Shown: in pieces, positions 8,161 to 16,964 of the stretch
Position numbering within the stretch: the stretch's first letter is position 1
Layout of the letters: the number at the start of each line of letters is the position of its first letter
Assembly: GCF_001427875.1 (NCBI RefSeq)
Contig: NZ_LMHK01000002.1
Location: forward strand, 222,049 to 286,048
Length of the DNA: 64,000 nucleotides
Direction: 5' to 3'
Source: Devosia sp. Root685
GTDB taxonomy: Bacteria; Pseudomonadota; Alphaproteobacteria; Rhizobiales; Devosiaceae
Program-made: the position numbers and the translations under genes
The notes under the pieces: model-generated
Databases searched by the model: none
The model's input: the letters and a program-made list of their open reading frames with translations, nothing else
Told to the model about the DNA's origin: nothing

Positions 8161-9215
8161 TCCGCCACCGGCGCCCAAAGCACCGCCTCGATCCGCGGCG
8201 TGCCCGTCGCCAGCATCACCAGCCGGTCAAACCCCAGCGCCACGCCACTGGCTTCCGGCATCAAGTCCAGCGCCTTCAGGAAATCCTCATCCACCGGATA
8301 GCGCTCGCCATAAATCCGCGCCTTTTCCGCCATTTCGGCTTCAAACCGCACCCGCTGCTCGCCCGCATCGGTCAGTTCGCCAAAGCCATTGGCCAGTTCA
8401 ACCCCGCAGGCATAGACCTCGAACCGCTCCGATACCCGCCGATCCCCCGGCACTCGCCGCGCCAAGGCCGCCTCGCAAGCCGGATAGCGATCCAAAACGG
8501 TAACCCGCCCATTGCCCAATTGCGGCTCGACCTTTTCCACCAGAACCCGGCTGAAGAGATAACTCCAACTCCGATCCTCCGGCACATCAAGCCCGACGGA
8601 AAGCATCTGCGCCGCCAGCGCATCCCCGTCCGGCACCCCGTCCTCATCCATCGTTGCCAACAGATCGATCCCGGCATGCGTGAGAAAAGCATCCGCAACG
8701 CTCACCCGCTCGGCCTCGGCCCTCGGATCACAAATCCGCCCACGAAACTCAAACCGGGCAATGCCAGTCGTCTCGGCCGCCAGCCGGATCAGCGCCAGCG
8801 TATCGGCAATAACAGCGTCATAAGCTTCACCCACCCGATACCATTCGAGCATGGTGAATTCGGGATGATGCAGCGCCGAGCGCTCGCGATTGCGCCACAC
8901 ATGCTGCAGGCTGGCGATCCGCCGCTCTCCCGCCGCAAGCAGCTTCTTCATGGTGAATTCGGGCGACGTATGGAGATACATCGCCTGCCCCTCCCCATCA
9001 TTGCCGATCATCACCGTGCCAAAGGCATGGAGATGCGTCTCGTTCCCCGGCGAGCGTTGCAGCCCCGGCGGATCGACCACCAGGAAATCCTGGTTCCCCA
9101 GCCAAAGCCGTACCGCCGCATCAAAGCGGTTGCGCGCCAGAAGGATCGGCCGCCTGTCGGCATGCCGCTCTGGGGCCCACCAGGGCTGGGGATCGGCGAT
9201 GTCGAACGAAGTCAT
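8157..9215 (-). CDS. epmA: EF-P lysyltransferase EpmA (GenX/PoxA/YjeA)
   Basis: A 352-residue truncated class II lysyl-tRNA synthetase paralogue without the anticodon-binding domain. Motif 2 is seen in FRNRE-like form (VWRNRERSALHHPEF) near residue 106 and motif 3 as GVALGFDRLVML near 325. EpmA activates (R)-beta-lysine and transfers it to Lys34 of EF-P. It precedes epmB with a 4-bp overlap and is divergent from efp, so all three parts of the modification pathway are together. The two transcripts must share the roughly 130-bp region 9216-9343. Confidence 0.95.
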   Translation of the reverse strand: MTSFDIADPQPWWAPERHADRRPILLARNRFDAAVRLWLGNQDFLVVDPPGLQRSPGNETHLHAFGTVMIGNDGEGQAMYLHTSPEFTMKKLLAAGERRIASLQHVWRNRERSALHHPEFTMLEWYRVGEAYDAVIADTLALIRLAAETTGIARFEFRGRICDPRAEAERVSVADAFLTHAGIDLLATMDEDGVPDGDALAAQMLSVGLDVPEDRSWSYLFSRVLVEKVEPQLGNGRVTVLDRYPACEAALARRVPGDRRVSERFEVYACGVELANGFGELTDAGEQRVRFEAEMAEKARIYGERYPVDEDFLKALDLMPEASGVALGFDRLVMLATGTPRIEAVLWAPVAE

Positions 9216-9343
9216 GCGGGTTTCTTGCCGTGCGGACTGGCGAAATGGCGCGGAATAGGATATCGGGCGCTCGATAACAAGTTTTTCGGCGCGCGGACGG
9301 CTCTGCCTCTAGTACGCGCCCAATGATCGAACAAGGAAGAAAT

Positions 9344-9913
9344 ATGGTCAAGGTCATCGCCTCGTCCCTGCGCAAAGGCCATGTGGTCGAGCAGGATGGC
9401 AACCTTCACGTCGTTCTCACGGCGGAAAACGTCCATCCCGGCAAGGGCAATTCCATCACCAACGTCAACATGCGCCGCATCTCCGATGGCGTGAAGGTGG
9501 TCGGGCGCTGGCGCACGGTCGAAATGGTCGAAAAGGCCGATGTCGATGACCGCGTCTATGACTACCTCTACTCCGATGGCGAAGGGCACCACTTCATGGA
9601 CCCGGACAGCTACGAGCAGCTGGTAGCGCCGGAAGACGTCATCGGCGACCAGGCCGCTTACCTGTCCGACGGCATGAAGGTTCACCTGATGACCTTCGAA
9701 GGCGTGCCGCTGTCGATGGAATTGCCGCAGCGCATGTCGTTCGAAGTTGTCGAGACCGAGCCAGTGGTCAAGGGCCAGACGGCCTCTTCGTCCTATAAGC
9801 CTGCCGTGCTCAACAATGGCCTCCGCGTCATGGTGCCCCCCCATATCGGCGCCGGCACCCGCATCGTCATCCTGACGGAAGACAATTCGTATGTGGAACG
9901 TGCGAAGGACTGA
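9344..9913 (+). CDS. efp: Translation elongation factor P
   Basis: 189 residues. The start [19 protein letters not shown] is typical of EF-P; an ATG 21 bases upstream opens the same frame but lacks family similarity, and AAGGAAG lies six bases before the chosen ATG. The modification loop reads [10 protein letters not shown] with the target lysine at exactly position 34. EF-P binds stalled ribosomes and promotes peptide-bond formation at polyproline stretches. Its modification enzymes are encoded divergently next door. A strong hairpin follows the stop. Confidence 0.97.
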   Translation: MVKVIASSLRKGHVVEQDGNLHVVLTAENVHPGKGNSITNVNMRRISDGVKVVGRWRTVEMVEKADVDDRVYDYLYSDGEGHHFMDPDSYEQLVAPEDVIGDQAAYLSDGMKVHLMTFEGVPLSMELPQRMSFEVVETEPVVKGQTASSSYKPAVLNNGLRVMVPPHIGAGTRIVILTEDNSYVERAKD

Positions 9914-9935
9914 TCGCTGGCCGCCTATCGGCGGC

Positions 9936-9960
9936 AAAATCTCTCCGGTGGAGAGATTTT
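9936..9960 (+). terminator. Terminator after efp
   Basis: AAAATCTCTCC-GGT-GGAGAGATTTT forms a perfect 11-bp stem. It is enclosed by an outer pair CTGATCGCT (covering the efp stop) and AGCGATCAG near 9962-9970. Confidence 0.85.
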
Positions 9961-10019
9961 AAGCGATCAGGCCCGCAGAGCTACGCTCGCAGGGCCCAGC
10001 GTCTCCAAATGAACAGAAC

Positions 10020-10047
10020 AAAAACGGGCCCCAACGGGCCCGTTTTT
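10020..10047. terminator. Bidirectional terminator between efp and the DUF2934 gene
   Basis: AAAAACGGGCCC-CAAC-GGGCCCGTTTTT is a perfect 12-bp stem with A/T tracts on both sides. The minus-strand gene ends at its last base, as at 4325-4353. Confidence 0.9.
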
Positions 10048-10268
10048 CATTTTCCCTCGATCTCTTTCCCGGCCTCATACCAATAGAGTTCCGAGCGATC
10101 GGGCGGCGTGCCGTCGGCCAGCCAGCGGTCATAAGCGAGCTCGCGCTGAAGCATCTGCTTGGCGCGCAACCAGTATTCCATTGCCCTGCCCTCTGGCCGC
10201 CCATCCTGTTCCCAGAAAAAATAGGCCGTGTCCCGCAGGCGTTCCGCCAACGCCGAATTCTTATGCAT
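10047..10268 (-). CDS. DUF2934 domain small protein
   Basis: 73 residues, nearly all of it one DUF2934 domain: LRDTAYFFWEQDGRPEGRAM followed by EYWLRAKQML. The pattern of an aromatic pair, GRPEGR and a W-x2-A helix is characteristic. The function of the family is unknown; in Hyphomicrobiales such genes often lie near stress-type genes. It follows the DUF892 gene on the same strand but is separated from it by a clear terminator. Confidence 0.85.
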   Translation of the reverse strand: MHKNSALAERLRDTAYFFWEQDGRPEGRAMEYWLRAKQMLQRELAYDRWLADGTPPDRSELYWYEAGKEIEGK

Positions 10269-10280
10269 TGTTCTTGCCGC

Positions 10281-10317
10281 AAAAAAATGAGGGTGAGCGC
10301 TTGCCCGCTCACCCTCA
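10281..10317 (-). terminator. Terminator after the DUF892 gene (minus strand)
   Basis: On the minus strand TGAGGGTGAGCG pairs perfectly with CGCTCACCCTCA across a 6-nt loop, and seven T residues follow. It lies eight bases after the DUF892 stop. Confidence 0.9.
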
Positions 10318-10324
10318 TGGCGCC

Positions 10325-10813
10325 TCAGGCAGCCTTCATATTGACGACGCTGGTCGCCAATTGCGTTAGCTTCTTGTCGGTCGCTTCTTCCTCGGCCAGC
10401 GTTTGGCTGAAGAGCTCCGCGGCTTCGGAATAGCCCAACTGCTTGGCCCAGGCGCGCAACGTGCCATAGCGGGCAATCTCATAATGCTCGACGGCCTGCG
10501 CCGCGGCGGCGAGACCAGCATCGAGCGCCTGGCTGCCCTTGAACTCGTCCATGATCGACTTGCCCTCGTCGAGAATGCCGAGAATGGCGTCGCAGGTCTT
10601 GCCGCGGGCCGGCTTGCCAATCAATTCGAACACGCGTTCAAGCCGCTCGACATGGCCTTCGGTTTCCATATGGTGCTGCTCGAAACCAGCCCTGAGATCG
10701 GGCGAGGTGGCCGCCTTGGCCATCTTCGGCAACGCCTTCAGGATTTGCCGCTCGGCGTAATAAATGTCTTTGAGAGTATCGAGAAAAAGATCGTCCAACT
10801 GCTTTTCAGCCAT
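10325..10813 (-). CDS. Ferritin-like DUF892 protein (YciE/YciF family)
   Basis: 162 residues forming the four-helix ferritin-like fold of the YciE/YciF (DUF892) family. The start (MAEKQLDDLFLDTLKDIYYAERQ is the pattern, seen over residues 1-23) has the typical D-x-Y-x-A-E-x-Q helix. Further Glu and His residues recur at HHMETEGHVERLE (about 47-59) and AVEHYEIARYGTLR (about 106-119), as expected for a di-metal site. E. coli homologues respond to osmotic stress, but their biochemical role is not settled. GGAG lies about eight bases upstream of the ATG. Confidence 0.9.
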   Translation of the reverse strand: MAEKQLDDLFLDTLKDIYYAERQILKALPKMAKAATSPDLRAGFEQHHMETEGHVERLERVFELIGKPARGKTCDAILGILDEGKSIMDEFKGSQALDAGLAAAAQAVEHYEIARYGTLRAWAKQLGYSEAAELFSQTLAEEEATDKKLTQLATSVVNMKAA

Positions 10814-10889
10814 TTATCGTCTCCAGAATTTGTTTGGGGTGACGCTGCCCCACCAACGGGCCTCGCCGCCCAAAGTTCCGGCATGCTGC

Positions 10890-10970
10890 GATCACGATCT
10901 GGTCCCGGCCGATCACCATCTGGCCCCGGCCGATCACCATCTGGCCCGGCCGATCACCATCTGGCCCGCG
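10890..10970. repeat. Four tandem 20-21-bp repeats
   Basis: The unit GATCACCATCTGGCCCGGCC occurs four times in a row (21, 21, 20 and 19 bases). The first copy is diverged (GATCACGATCTGGTCC) and the last is truncated. The array lies in the 200-bp promoter region between the divergent DUF892 and methyltransferase genes. No spacers are present, so it is not a CRISPR. Confidence 0.9.
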
Positions 10971-11012
10971 CAGCGCGCCTCGCATAGAGTTGGGACGAGG
11001 AGAATCCGCTTC

Positions 11013-11720
11013 ATGCCGACATCGCTCTACCCGGCCGATTTCTACGCCAATCGCCGCGCCCACACGGCCCACGCCGCCAGCCGGATTTTTGCCGCCCTGC
11101 CGGAAGGACTAAACCGCAACCGCGTCGCCGATATTGGCTGCGGCACCGGCACGTTCCTCGCCGCCTCGGGCGCCGCCTACCAGTTCGGCATCGAGGGTGA
11201 TTGGGTAAAACCCGGCATGCTCGACAATCCCACCATCGTCTTTGAAAGCCGCGATCTCGAACAACGCTTTGCCGGCCCCGCGGTCGATCTCGTCCTCTCG
11301 CTCGAAGTGGCCGAACACCTCTCGCCCGCCCGCGCCGAAAGCTTCGTCGCCGATCTCGCCGCCATGGCCCCTGCCGTGCTCTTTTCAGCCGCCATTCCCG
11401 GCCAGGGCGGCGTCGGCCACCTCAATGAGCAATGGCCCAGCTATTGGGCGATGCACTTCGCAGCCCATGGCCTCAAACCCTATGACGTGCTGCGCGACAA
11501 AATCTGGACCGACGAAGCCGTGCCCGCCTGGTATCGCCAAAACGCTATTTTATTCCTCGACCACGCGACGGCATCGGCCCTCGACCTGACCGCCAGCGAC
11601 CCGGCCCTCCTCGACCGCGTGCATCCCGCCTTCTGGGCCCGCGCCAATCGCGAACTCAAATACGCCAACGCCCTGCCGGAGTCGGAAGTGCTGCGACGGC
11701 AGGCGCAGCAACAGCAGTAA
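11013..11720 (+). CDS. Class I SAM-dependent methyltransferase
   Basis: 235 residues from the ATG at 11013, which follows AGGAG; the open frame extends upstream through the tandem repeats but without family similarity. The SAM-binding motif VADIGCGTGTFL lies near residues 39-50, an acidic residue after GIEGD is at the end of beta-2, and LVLSLEVAEHL is motif IV/V of the class I fold. The C-terminal half is unremarkable and ends in a Gln-rich tail. The substrate cannot be told. It converges with the glycan locus, with a palindromic repeat between. Confidence 0.85.
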   Translation: MPTSLYPADFYANRRAHTAHAASRIFAALPEGLNRNRVADIGCGTGTFLAASGAAYQFGIEGDWVKPGMLDNPTIVFESRDLEQRFAGPAVDLVLSLEVAEHLSPARAESFVADLAAMAPAVLFSAAIPGQGGVGHLNEQWPSYWAMHFAAHGLKPYDVLRDKIWTDEAVPAWYRQNAILFLDHATASALDLTASDPALLDRVHPAFWARANRELKYANALPESEVLRRQAQQQQ

Positions 11721-11820
11721 CCCCACCTAAGCCCCAGGGAGGGAGGCGTATTGGTTCTTGCCGTGAGATCGTGAGCCGCCGGCAGATCCCTCCCCCTACC
11801 AGGGGGAGGCTAGGTGGGGG
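11721..11820. repeat. Inverted repeat filling the gap between convergent genes
   Basis: CCCCACCTA at the left end is complementary to TAGGTGGGG at the right end, and inner blocks CAGGGAGGG and CCCTCCCCCT can also pair. The element fills exactly the space between two convergent stop codons and may serve as a terminator for both. It belongs to the same type as 1643-1742. Confidence 0.7.
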
Positions 11821-12465
11821 TCACCGCGCCGCCCACAACAATCCGCGCTTCAAAATCGTCCGCACCTGCGGAATTTCCAGCTCGTCCGCCGTATGCCCCA
11901 GCGAGGAATAAAACACCCGCCCCCGGTCATGCATGGTCGTAAACACCACCGGCATAACGACATCCCTACGCCAGGGATGAAACTCCCCCGAAAACGTGGT
12001 CGTCGCCAGCACCTCAACCGCCGGATCGTAGTTGAGATAATACTGCTCCGACGTATGCTGAAAACTCTCGATCCCGGCCATGATCGGATGGTCGGAGCAC
12101 GTCACATCGACCGTGTAGGTGATGATATTACCCGGATGCTGCACCCAATAGACGCTGGCGGCATAGCGAAACGGCACGCTGGCGCGAAACGTCGTCGCCA
12201 GCCCCATGTGATAGCCGGCCAGCCCCGTCCCCGCCCGGATAGCAGCGATGAGATTGGCCATCTTTTCCGGCGCCAGCGTGCCATCGGTGATGACAGGCAC
12301 GACGAGATCATTGCTGCCGACATCCTCGGCCCCCAATGCCTCATAATCAGGCGTCACGGTAACCGCAAACCCCTCTTCCTCGAGCAATTGCCGCACCACA
12401 TGCGCGCCACGCTCGGGCGTATGCAATTCCATGCCGCCCCAGACGACGAGCGCTTTTTTTGTCAT
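11821..12465 (-). CDS. ThuA-like protein (trehalose-utilisation family)
   Basis: 214 residues with a class I glutamine-amidotransferase-like fold of the ThuA family. It begins [17 protein letters not shown] and carries GLAGYHMG and the C-terminal [14 protein letters not shown], the conserved family end. ThuA in Sinorhizobium is tied to disaccharide catabolism, possibly through ketosugar formation, and relatives occur in many sugar loci. It is the last gene of the minus-strand glycan locus and overlaps its upstream neighbour by 4 bp. The exact reaction is unknown. Confidence 0.85.
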   Translation of the reverse strand: MTKKALVVWGGMELHTPERGAHVVRQLLEEEGFAVTVTPDYEALGAEDVGSNDLVVPVITDGTLAPEKMANLIAAIRAGTGLAGYHMGLATTFRASVPFRYAASVYWVQHPGNIITYTVDVTCSDHPIMAGIESFQHTSEQYYLNYDPAVEVLATTTFSGEFHPWRRDVVMPVVFTTMHDRGRVFYSSLGHTADELEIPQVRTILKRGLLWAAR

Positions 12466-14105
12466 AGCCCCAACCCCACCGCCTCAGTCCGATGCACGCC
12501 CCTGGGCACGAACGCAAACGCGTCCTCGATGCCCAAGAGCCTGGCCGACAGATGCACCACCGACAACCACATTTCCGTGCCCTGCAGACCCGGCTCCTGC
12601 CCGTCGGCAAAGGCAAATCCCCGCCCCTCGATCCAGCGCTCGCCCGCCCGGGCGATCACCGACCGCGCGATCTGCTCCGCCTCCGCCCGCCGGTGATCAG
12701 TCTGGGCCAGACAGAGCAGCAGCGGATGAATGGTGTCGAGCAGGTTGCAGGCCGTATAAGTCCGCCCGGAAAAACCGCCATAATTGCGATGGTTGAGCAG
12801 CACGGAATCGATCGCCGCCTCCGGCCGTGGCACGGCAACGCCAAACTGGGCATAGGTGCCGCGGGTCAGCCGGTAGAACCCATTGACCGGCTGCAGCAAA
12901 CCATCGACCGCCCGTTGCGAACCCCAAAGCCCGGAGCCGCGATCCTGCCGCATGGCCAGCCAGCCAAACAGCGTCTCGCGCGACGTACCCGTGGTAAAAT
13001 ATCGCGCATTGAAATAGAGCGCGGTTCCGATGGCATCGACCCCGGCTCCGGCGCCCCAGGCGCTCTCACGCCAGGCGAGACCCTCAAGCCACTCCCGCAA
13101 GGCAGTCGCCGGAATTTCCACCGCCTCGACCCGATGCAGCGGCCGCCCGCCCAGCACCTCGATGGCGTAACCCGTCGAGAGCACATTATAGAGCGCCAGC
13201 CCGTCGTCACGCATTGCGACACCGGGCCTCGGTGGCTGAAATGGATCGGGAAACAATCCCGTTACGGGATCCTGCACCGCCTGCAATCGCGCCAGCGTCG
13301 CCGGCACGTCGAGCCCCGGTGGCAGCGCATCAAACGCGGCCGCAATCTCGATCGCATCGCACAAATGCCGATTGCTCCTGCGCGCCGTATTGTCGTTCTC
13401 TCGCGAGACATACTCGGCGCCATCAAAACTCGAAGCCAGCACTTCCCGCCATTGCTTCGCCGCCCGATCACCCAGCGCCTCAAGCCAGTTTCGGGCCTCG
13501 TGGGCGCGTCCACGCCCTCGAAACCGCAGCACTTTTGCCGGCATGCCGCCGACGATAGCCATGGGTGGCACGTCCTTGCTGACCACCGCCCCCGCCGCAA
13601 TCACCGCCCCGCGCCCGACAGTGACGCCATCGACGATAACCGCATTGGCCCCGATCCACACATCGTCCTCGATGGTAATGCCGAGGCTCTCATGATTTTG
13701 CAGGTAGATCGGCATATCGGGATCATCATAGCCATGATTGAACCCGACCAGCGAGGCATGGCTGGCGATCCGCACCCCGTAGCCGCATCGAACCTTGCCC
13801 GAAATCATCGCATAGGGATTGACTGTGCAATGCGCACCGAATTCCACATCGCCGCGCACCAGCGCATGCCCGCCAATCCAGCTCTGCTCGCCCAACACCA
13901 GACGGGTGGTAAAGATCGCCGCATCTGCCGCCACATAAGCGCCCGGGGCAAAACTCGCCCCGGCCCGCAGCGCCAGCTCCGCCTGCCGCGCCCGGTGCTC
14001 GGCGCCGTCGATATCCTCTGGCGTCCGTTCCCAGGTGAGGAACTGCAGCCGGGCGTGGTGCCAGTCGTCGTCTTCGCGCAGCGGAGGACTAATCCTATTC
14101 ATCAC
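12462..14105 (-). CDS. Left-handed beta-helix acyltransferase fused to an alpha/alpha-toroid-like domain
   Basis: 547 residues. Residues about 55-210 are a hexapeptide-repeat acyltransferase of the maltose/nodulation acetyltransferase kind ([20 protein letters not shown], then [11 protein letters not shown]), with a likely catalytic His in FNHGYDDP. Residues about 230-547 are helical with repeated aromatic patterns ([27 protein letters not shown]) and resemble prenyltransferase/squalene-cyclase-like or glycan-processing toroids. Family membership of this half is uncertain. The two halves in one chain suggest acetyl transfer onto, or sensing of, an oligosaccharide. The gene sits between ThuA and the dehydrogenase with 4-bp overlaps on both sides. 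Confidence 0.8.
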   Translation of the reverse strand: MMNRISPPLREDDDWHHARLQFLTWERTPEDIDGAEHRARQAELALRAGASFAPGAYVAADAAIFTTRLVLGEQSWIGGHALVRGDVEFGAHCTVNPYAMISGKVRCGYGVRIASHASLVGFNHGYDDPDMPIYLQNHESLGITIEDDVWIGANAVIVDGVTVGRGAVIAAGAVVSKDVPPMAIVGGMPAKVLRFRGRGRAHEARNWLEALGDRAAKQWREVLASSFDGAEYVSRENDNTARRSNRHLCDAIEIAAAFDALPPGLDVPATLARLQAVQDPVTGLFPDPFQPPRPGVAMRDDGLALYNVLSTGYAIEVLGGRPLHRVEAVEIPATALREWLEGLAWRESAWGAGAGVDAIGTALYFNARYFTTGTSRETLFGWLAMRQDRGSGLWGSQRAVDGLLQPVNGFYRLTRGTYAQFGVAVPRPEAAIDSVLLNHRNYGGFSGRTYTACNLLDTIHPLLLCLAQTDHRRAEAEQIARSVIARAGERWIEGRGFAFADGQEPGLQGTEMWLSVVHLSARLLGIEDAFAFVPRGVHRTEAVGLGL

Positions 14106-15109
14106 GCCAGCCGCTCCAGCAATTCCGGCTGCACCTCATAGAGCATGGGGCGGCCCTCGACGAACCGCTCGATTTCTTCCGCCGCCATCAGGCCGAGCCG
14201 CAGCCGTTCCGTACCGATTGCCCCTGCCACATGCGGGGTGAGAAACACATTGGGCAGCGTGAACAGCGGAGAATCCACTGGCGGAATTTCCGGATCGGTC
14301 ACGTCGATGACCCCAAAAATCCGCCCCGTCTGCAATTCGGCGACCAGCGCCGCCTCCTCGACCAGCGCGCCGCGCGCCGTGTTGATGAATACAGCGCCGT
14401 CCTTCATCAGTTTCAGTTGCCGCGCCCCGATCATTCCCCGCGTCGAGGGCAGCGACGGCGCATGGATGGAAACCACGTCCGAGCGCGCCATCAGAGCGTC
14501 GAGTTCCACCAGTTCAACCCCCGCGAGGTCCGGATCGCCCGCCTGCACGAAGGGATCATAGAGCAGCACGGAATAATCGAAATTGCGTAACAGCTCGATT
14601 ACCCGCCGCCCGATGCGCGAGGCCCCGACAATGCCGACGGTGCGCCGGAAATTGCCGATTTCGCTATCCCCCAGCGCATAGCTCGAGCGCCGGCTGGGGT
14701 CCGCACGATAGAGATCGCGCAGGGTAAAGATGTGCTTGGCCGAAAACAGGATGGAGGCCAGCGTGAACTCGGCCACCGGCACCGCATTGGCCTCGGCCGA
14801 ATGCGTCACCCTGATGCCAGCGACGTAAGCCGCCGGATCGACGGTGAATTTCACCGTTCCCGCCGCATGGGCAATCAGCCGCAGGTTCGGCGCCGCCCGC
14901 AGCACCTCCGGCGTGATCATCGGACAACCCCAGCCGGTGACGAGAATTTCGGCCTCCCCCAACAGGCGGCGCGCCTCGGGATCGGTAAAATTCTCGACCG
15001 GCGCGCGCGCCAACAGGACACAGCTTTGTTCGAGGCGGTCGAGCGTTGCCGCGTCAAAGACGTGCCGCGTCTTGTCACCCGCCATGGCAAAGAGAAGTTT
15101 TGGACCCAT
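14102..15109 (-). CDS. D-isomer-specific 2-hydroxyacid dehydrogenase
   Basis: 335 residues. The Rossmann motif is atypical ([12 protein letters not shown], near residues 160-171, where GxGxxG is usual). The catalytic triad of the family is present: Arg in NTARGALV, Glu in DVTDPEIP and His in PHVAGAIG. Such enzymes interconvert 2-keto and 2-hydroxy acids with NAD(P)H. In this locus a sugar-acid intermediate is a plausible substrate, by inference. It overlaps the DUF2264 gene by one base (TGATG) and the acyltransferase gene by four, so translation is coupled. Confidence 0.88.
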   Translation of the reverse strand: MGPKLLFAMAGDKTRHVFDAATLDRLEQSCVLLARAPVENFTDPEARRLLGEAEILVTGWGCPMITPEVLRAAPNLRLIAHAAGTVKFTVDPAAYVAGIRVTHSAEANAVPVAEFTLASILFSAKHIFTLRDLYRADPSRRSSYALGDSEIGNFRRTVGIVGASRIGRRVIELLRNFDYSVLLYDPFVQAGDPDLAGVELVELDALMARSDVVSIHAPSLPSTRGMIGARQLKLMKDGAVFINTARGALVEEAALVAELQTGRIFGVIDVTDPEIPPVDSPLFTLPNVFLTPHVAGAIGTERLRLGLMAAEEIERFVEGRPMLYEVQPELLERLA

Positions 15110-16962
15110 CAGAACCGCTCCGGCACCAGGATGGCCGAGACATCGACGCCCTCGCGGGCAAAGAGCGCCTCAAGCGCCGCCAGATCTGGCGCATGCGGCG
15201 GGGTCGCCAGCGCCGCCTCCGCTTCGGCCCCAACCGGCAGCGCCATGGCCGCCGTCACCAGCACGGTCGTGCCCGCCAAAATATCCCCGCGCAATTGCGG
15301 CACGATGGTTTTCGAGACGATCAGATTGGTATTGGGGAAGGCCCGCAACGCCCTGCCCTCGCGCTTGCCGCCGAGATCGAGAATGGCGCTGATATCGGTC
15401 TGCCCCTTGGCCACCGCACGCCCTGCCTCTTCGATATAGGCGTCCGCGTTGAAATCGGCCCGCGCAATGGCAAAGCCCCCTTCGGTCGCGTGGAGCGGGC
15501 GCGGCGTGTTGATGCGATGCAGCCGCACATGCCAGTGATGCGCGGGAATGAGCCAGGTCTCGACCTCGACATCGCTCCAGGGCTTCCAGCGCGCGAACAG
15601 CACGTGTTCGGCAATCTGCGCCACCTCATTGCTTTCGCGCACGCGGTAGTGGCGCCCGTCATCCGAAAAGGCCAACGCCCCGTCGAAGGCGCCGTTGTGA
15701 TAGGCGCGCTCGTCCACTTCCACCGAAAAACCGTAGCGGCTCGAATAGACGAATTTCGCATATTTCTCCGTGCCCGCGCGCATCTGCCAGTTTTGTTGGC
15801 CGCTCGAGAGCGCCACCACATTACCCTTGGTGTGCTGCATCACCATGCCCGGATGTTTCAGCGGATGCGGCTTGGGCCCGAAATCGGCCTCCACCTCTTC
15901 CGCCGTCCAGAACGGATGATCGGCCGGCAGCGCCAGCGGCAAAAAGGCCTTCAGCGCCCAATAGGGCGAGCCGGCCGAATTGTAGCTCTCGGACATGAAA
16001 AGGTTGGGATAGCCATAGCCGATCGACAGCACCCCATCGCCATTGGCAATCGGCAGTTTGCTCCACCAGCGCAGGTGCCGCAGAAAGTGCCCCTTGATCA
16101 CGCCCCATGGCATGGCCTCGACGTCGGCAAAGGCCAGCGCGCCCCAAAAGCCTCCACAGGCAAAGCGATAGGTCAGCGAACGCCCGAAGGCCAAGGTGCC
16201 GCCATCCTCGTCAAACCAGTGCTGAATATCTTGCGCAAAAAGCCGCGCCCGCTCCTTGTAATCGGCCACCCGCTTTTCATCGCCATTGGCGAGCTTTGAA
16301 TAGATCAGCCCATAAAAATGCATGGCGAAGGGAATATAGTGGTCGATCCGCCGGATATTGCCGTCGCGATACCAGCCATCCCCGAGATAGAAGCCTTCCA
16401 GCTCTTCGAGATATTTGTCGGTATAGGACCGATCGAATTCGACCCCGCATTGTTCGAGCCCCAGATCGACCAAAATGCGGAAGAACTTCCAGTTATTGTC
16501 CGCATAGTCGAATTTTCGCGCGTGCTTGAGGTAAGCGGCCAGATTGTCTTTGGCCTTTTGCGGCAGCGGCTCCCACACCAGATGCGGCAGCATCTTCATG
16601 GTAAAGCCGATAGCCGCCAGTTCCACCTGCCGCTGGTCGATGCCGTTCACCGTGCCCCAATATTCCGGATGCTCAGGGTCGGTACCATTGGCGAGCCCCT
16701 GCCGGTAAATCTCCCAGTGGTCGAAATCCCCGCCGCCCGCCGCCAGCGGCGTCAGCCCCCAGAGCGGCCGCGCAAAGCCTTCGAGGTCCGCAGCGGCACG
16801 ATCGAAATGCGCCCCCGCCCCATCGAGCCGCACCCGCGCCCCGCCTTCGGAAAAATAGGGAAGCAGCGGCTGAAACAGGTCGCGAAGCCCTTTTTCGACA
16901 TCGTCACGCGTCCTAAGCGGATTACCAAAAAGCGGATTGGCTGTGGCCGGATCGTAAGTCAT
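15109..16962 (-). CDS. DUF2264 protein, probable glycan-active (alpha/alpha)6 toroid
   Basis: 617 residues, typical of DUF2264 (PF10022). It begins TYDPATANPLFGNPLRTRDD, has the conserved FARPLWGL and DHWEIYRQGLANGTDP blocks in the first 100 residues, and DGWYRDG and DHYIPFAMHFYGL near 200. The C-terminal part (from about 400) is a beta-sandwich. I recall that some proteins of this family have been assigned as glycoside hydrolases acting on glucuronides (GH154), but this needs verification. The start at 16962 was chosen because it lies two bases after the stop of the ABC ATPase gene; an upstream frame extension overlaps that gene. Together with the heparinase-like protein it suggests a uronic-acid-containing substrate. 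Confidence 0.85.
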   Translation of the reverse strand: MTYDPATANPLFGNPLRTRDDVEKGLRDLFQPLLPYFSEGGARVRLDGAGAHFDRAAADLEGFARPLWGLTPLAAGGGDFDHWEIYRQGLANGTDPEHPEYWGTVNGIDQRQVELAAIGFTMKMLPHLVWEPLPQKAKDNLAAYLKHARKFDYADNNWKFFRILVDLGLEQCGVEFDRSYTDKYLEELEGFYLGDGWYRDGNIRRIDHYIPFAMHFYGLIYSKLANGDEKRVADYKERARLFAQDIQHWFDEDGGTLAFGRSLTYRFACGGFWGALAFADVEAMPWGVIKGHFLRHLRWWSKLPIANGDGVLSIGYGYPNLFMSESYNSAGSPYWALKAFLPLALPADHPFWTAEEVEADFGPKPHPLKHPGMVMQHTKGNVVALSSGQQNWQMRAGTEKYAKFVYSSRYGFSVEVDERAYHNGAFDGALAFSDDGRHYRVRESNEVAQIAEHVLFARWKPWSDVEVETWLIPAHHWHVRLHRINTPRPLHATEGGFAIARADFNADAYIEEAGRAVAKGQTDISAILDLGGKREGRALRAFPNTNLIVSKTIVPQLRGDILAGTTVLVTAAMALPVGAEAEAALATPPHAPDLAALEALFAREGVDVSAILVPERF

Positions 16963-16964
16963 TT

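Noticed and set aside
10890..10970. Possible CRISPR array
   Set aside because: The four units are directly adjacent with no spacers, and no cas gene lies nearby.
10764..11012. Upstream extension of the methyltransferase through the tandem repeats
   Set aside because: The 83 extra residues are encoded by the repeat array and promoter region, and a good AGGAG site precedes the ATG at 11013.
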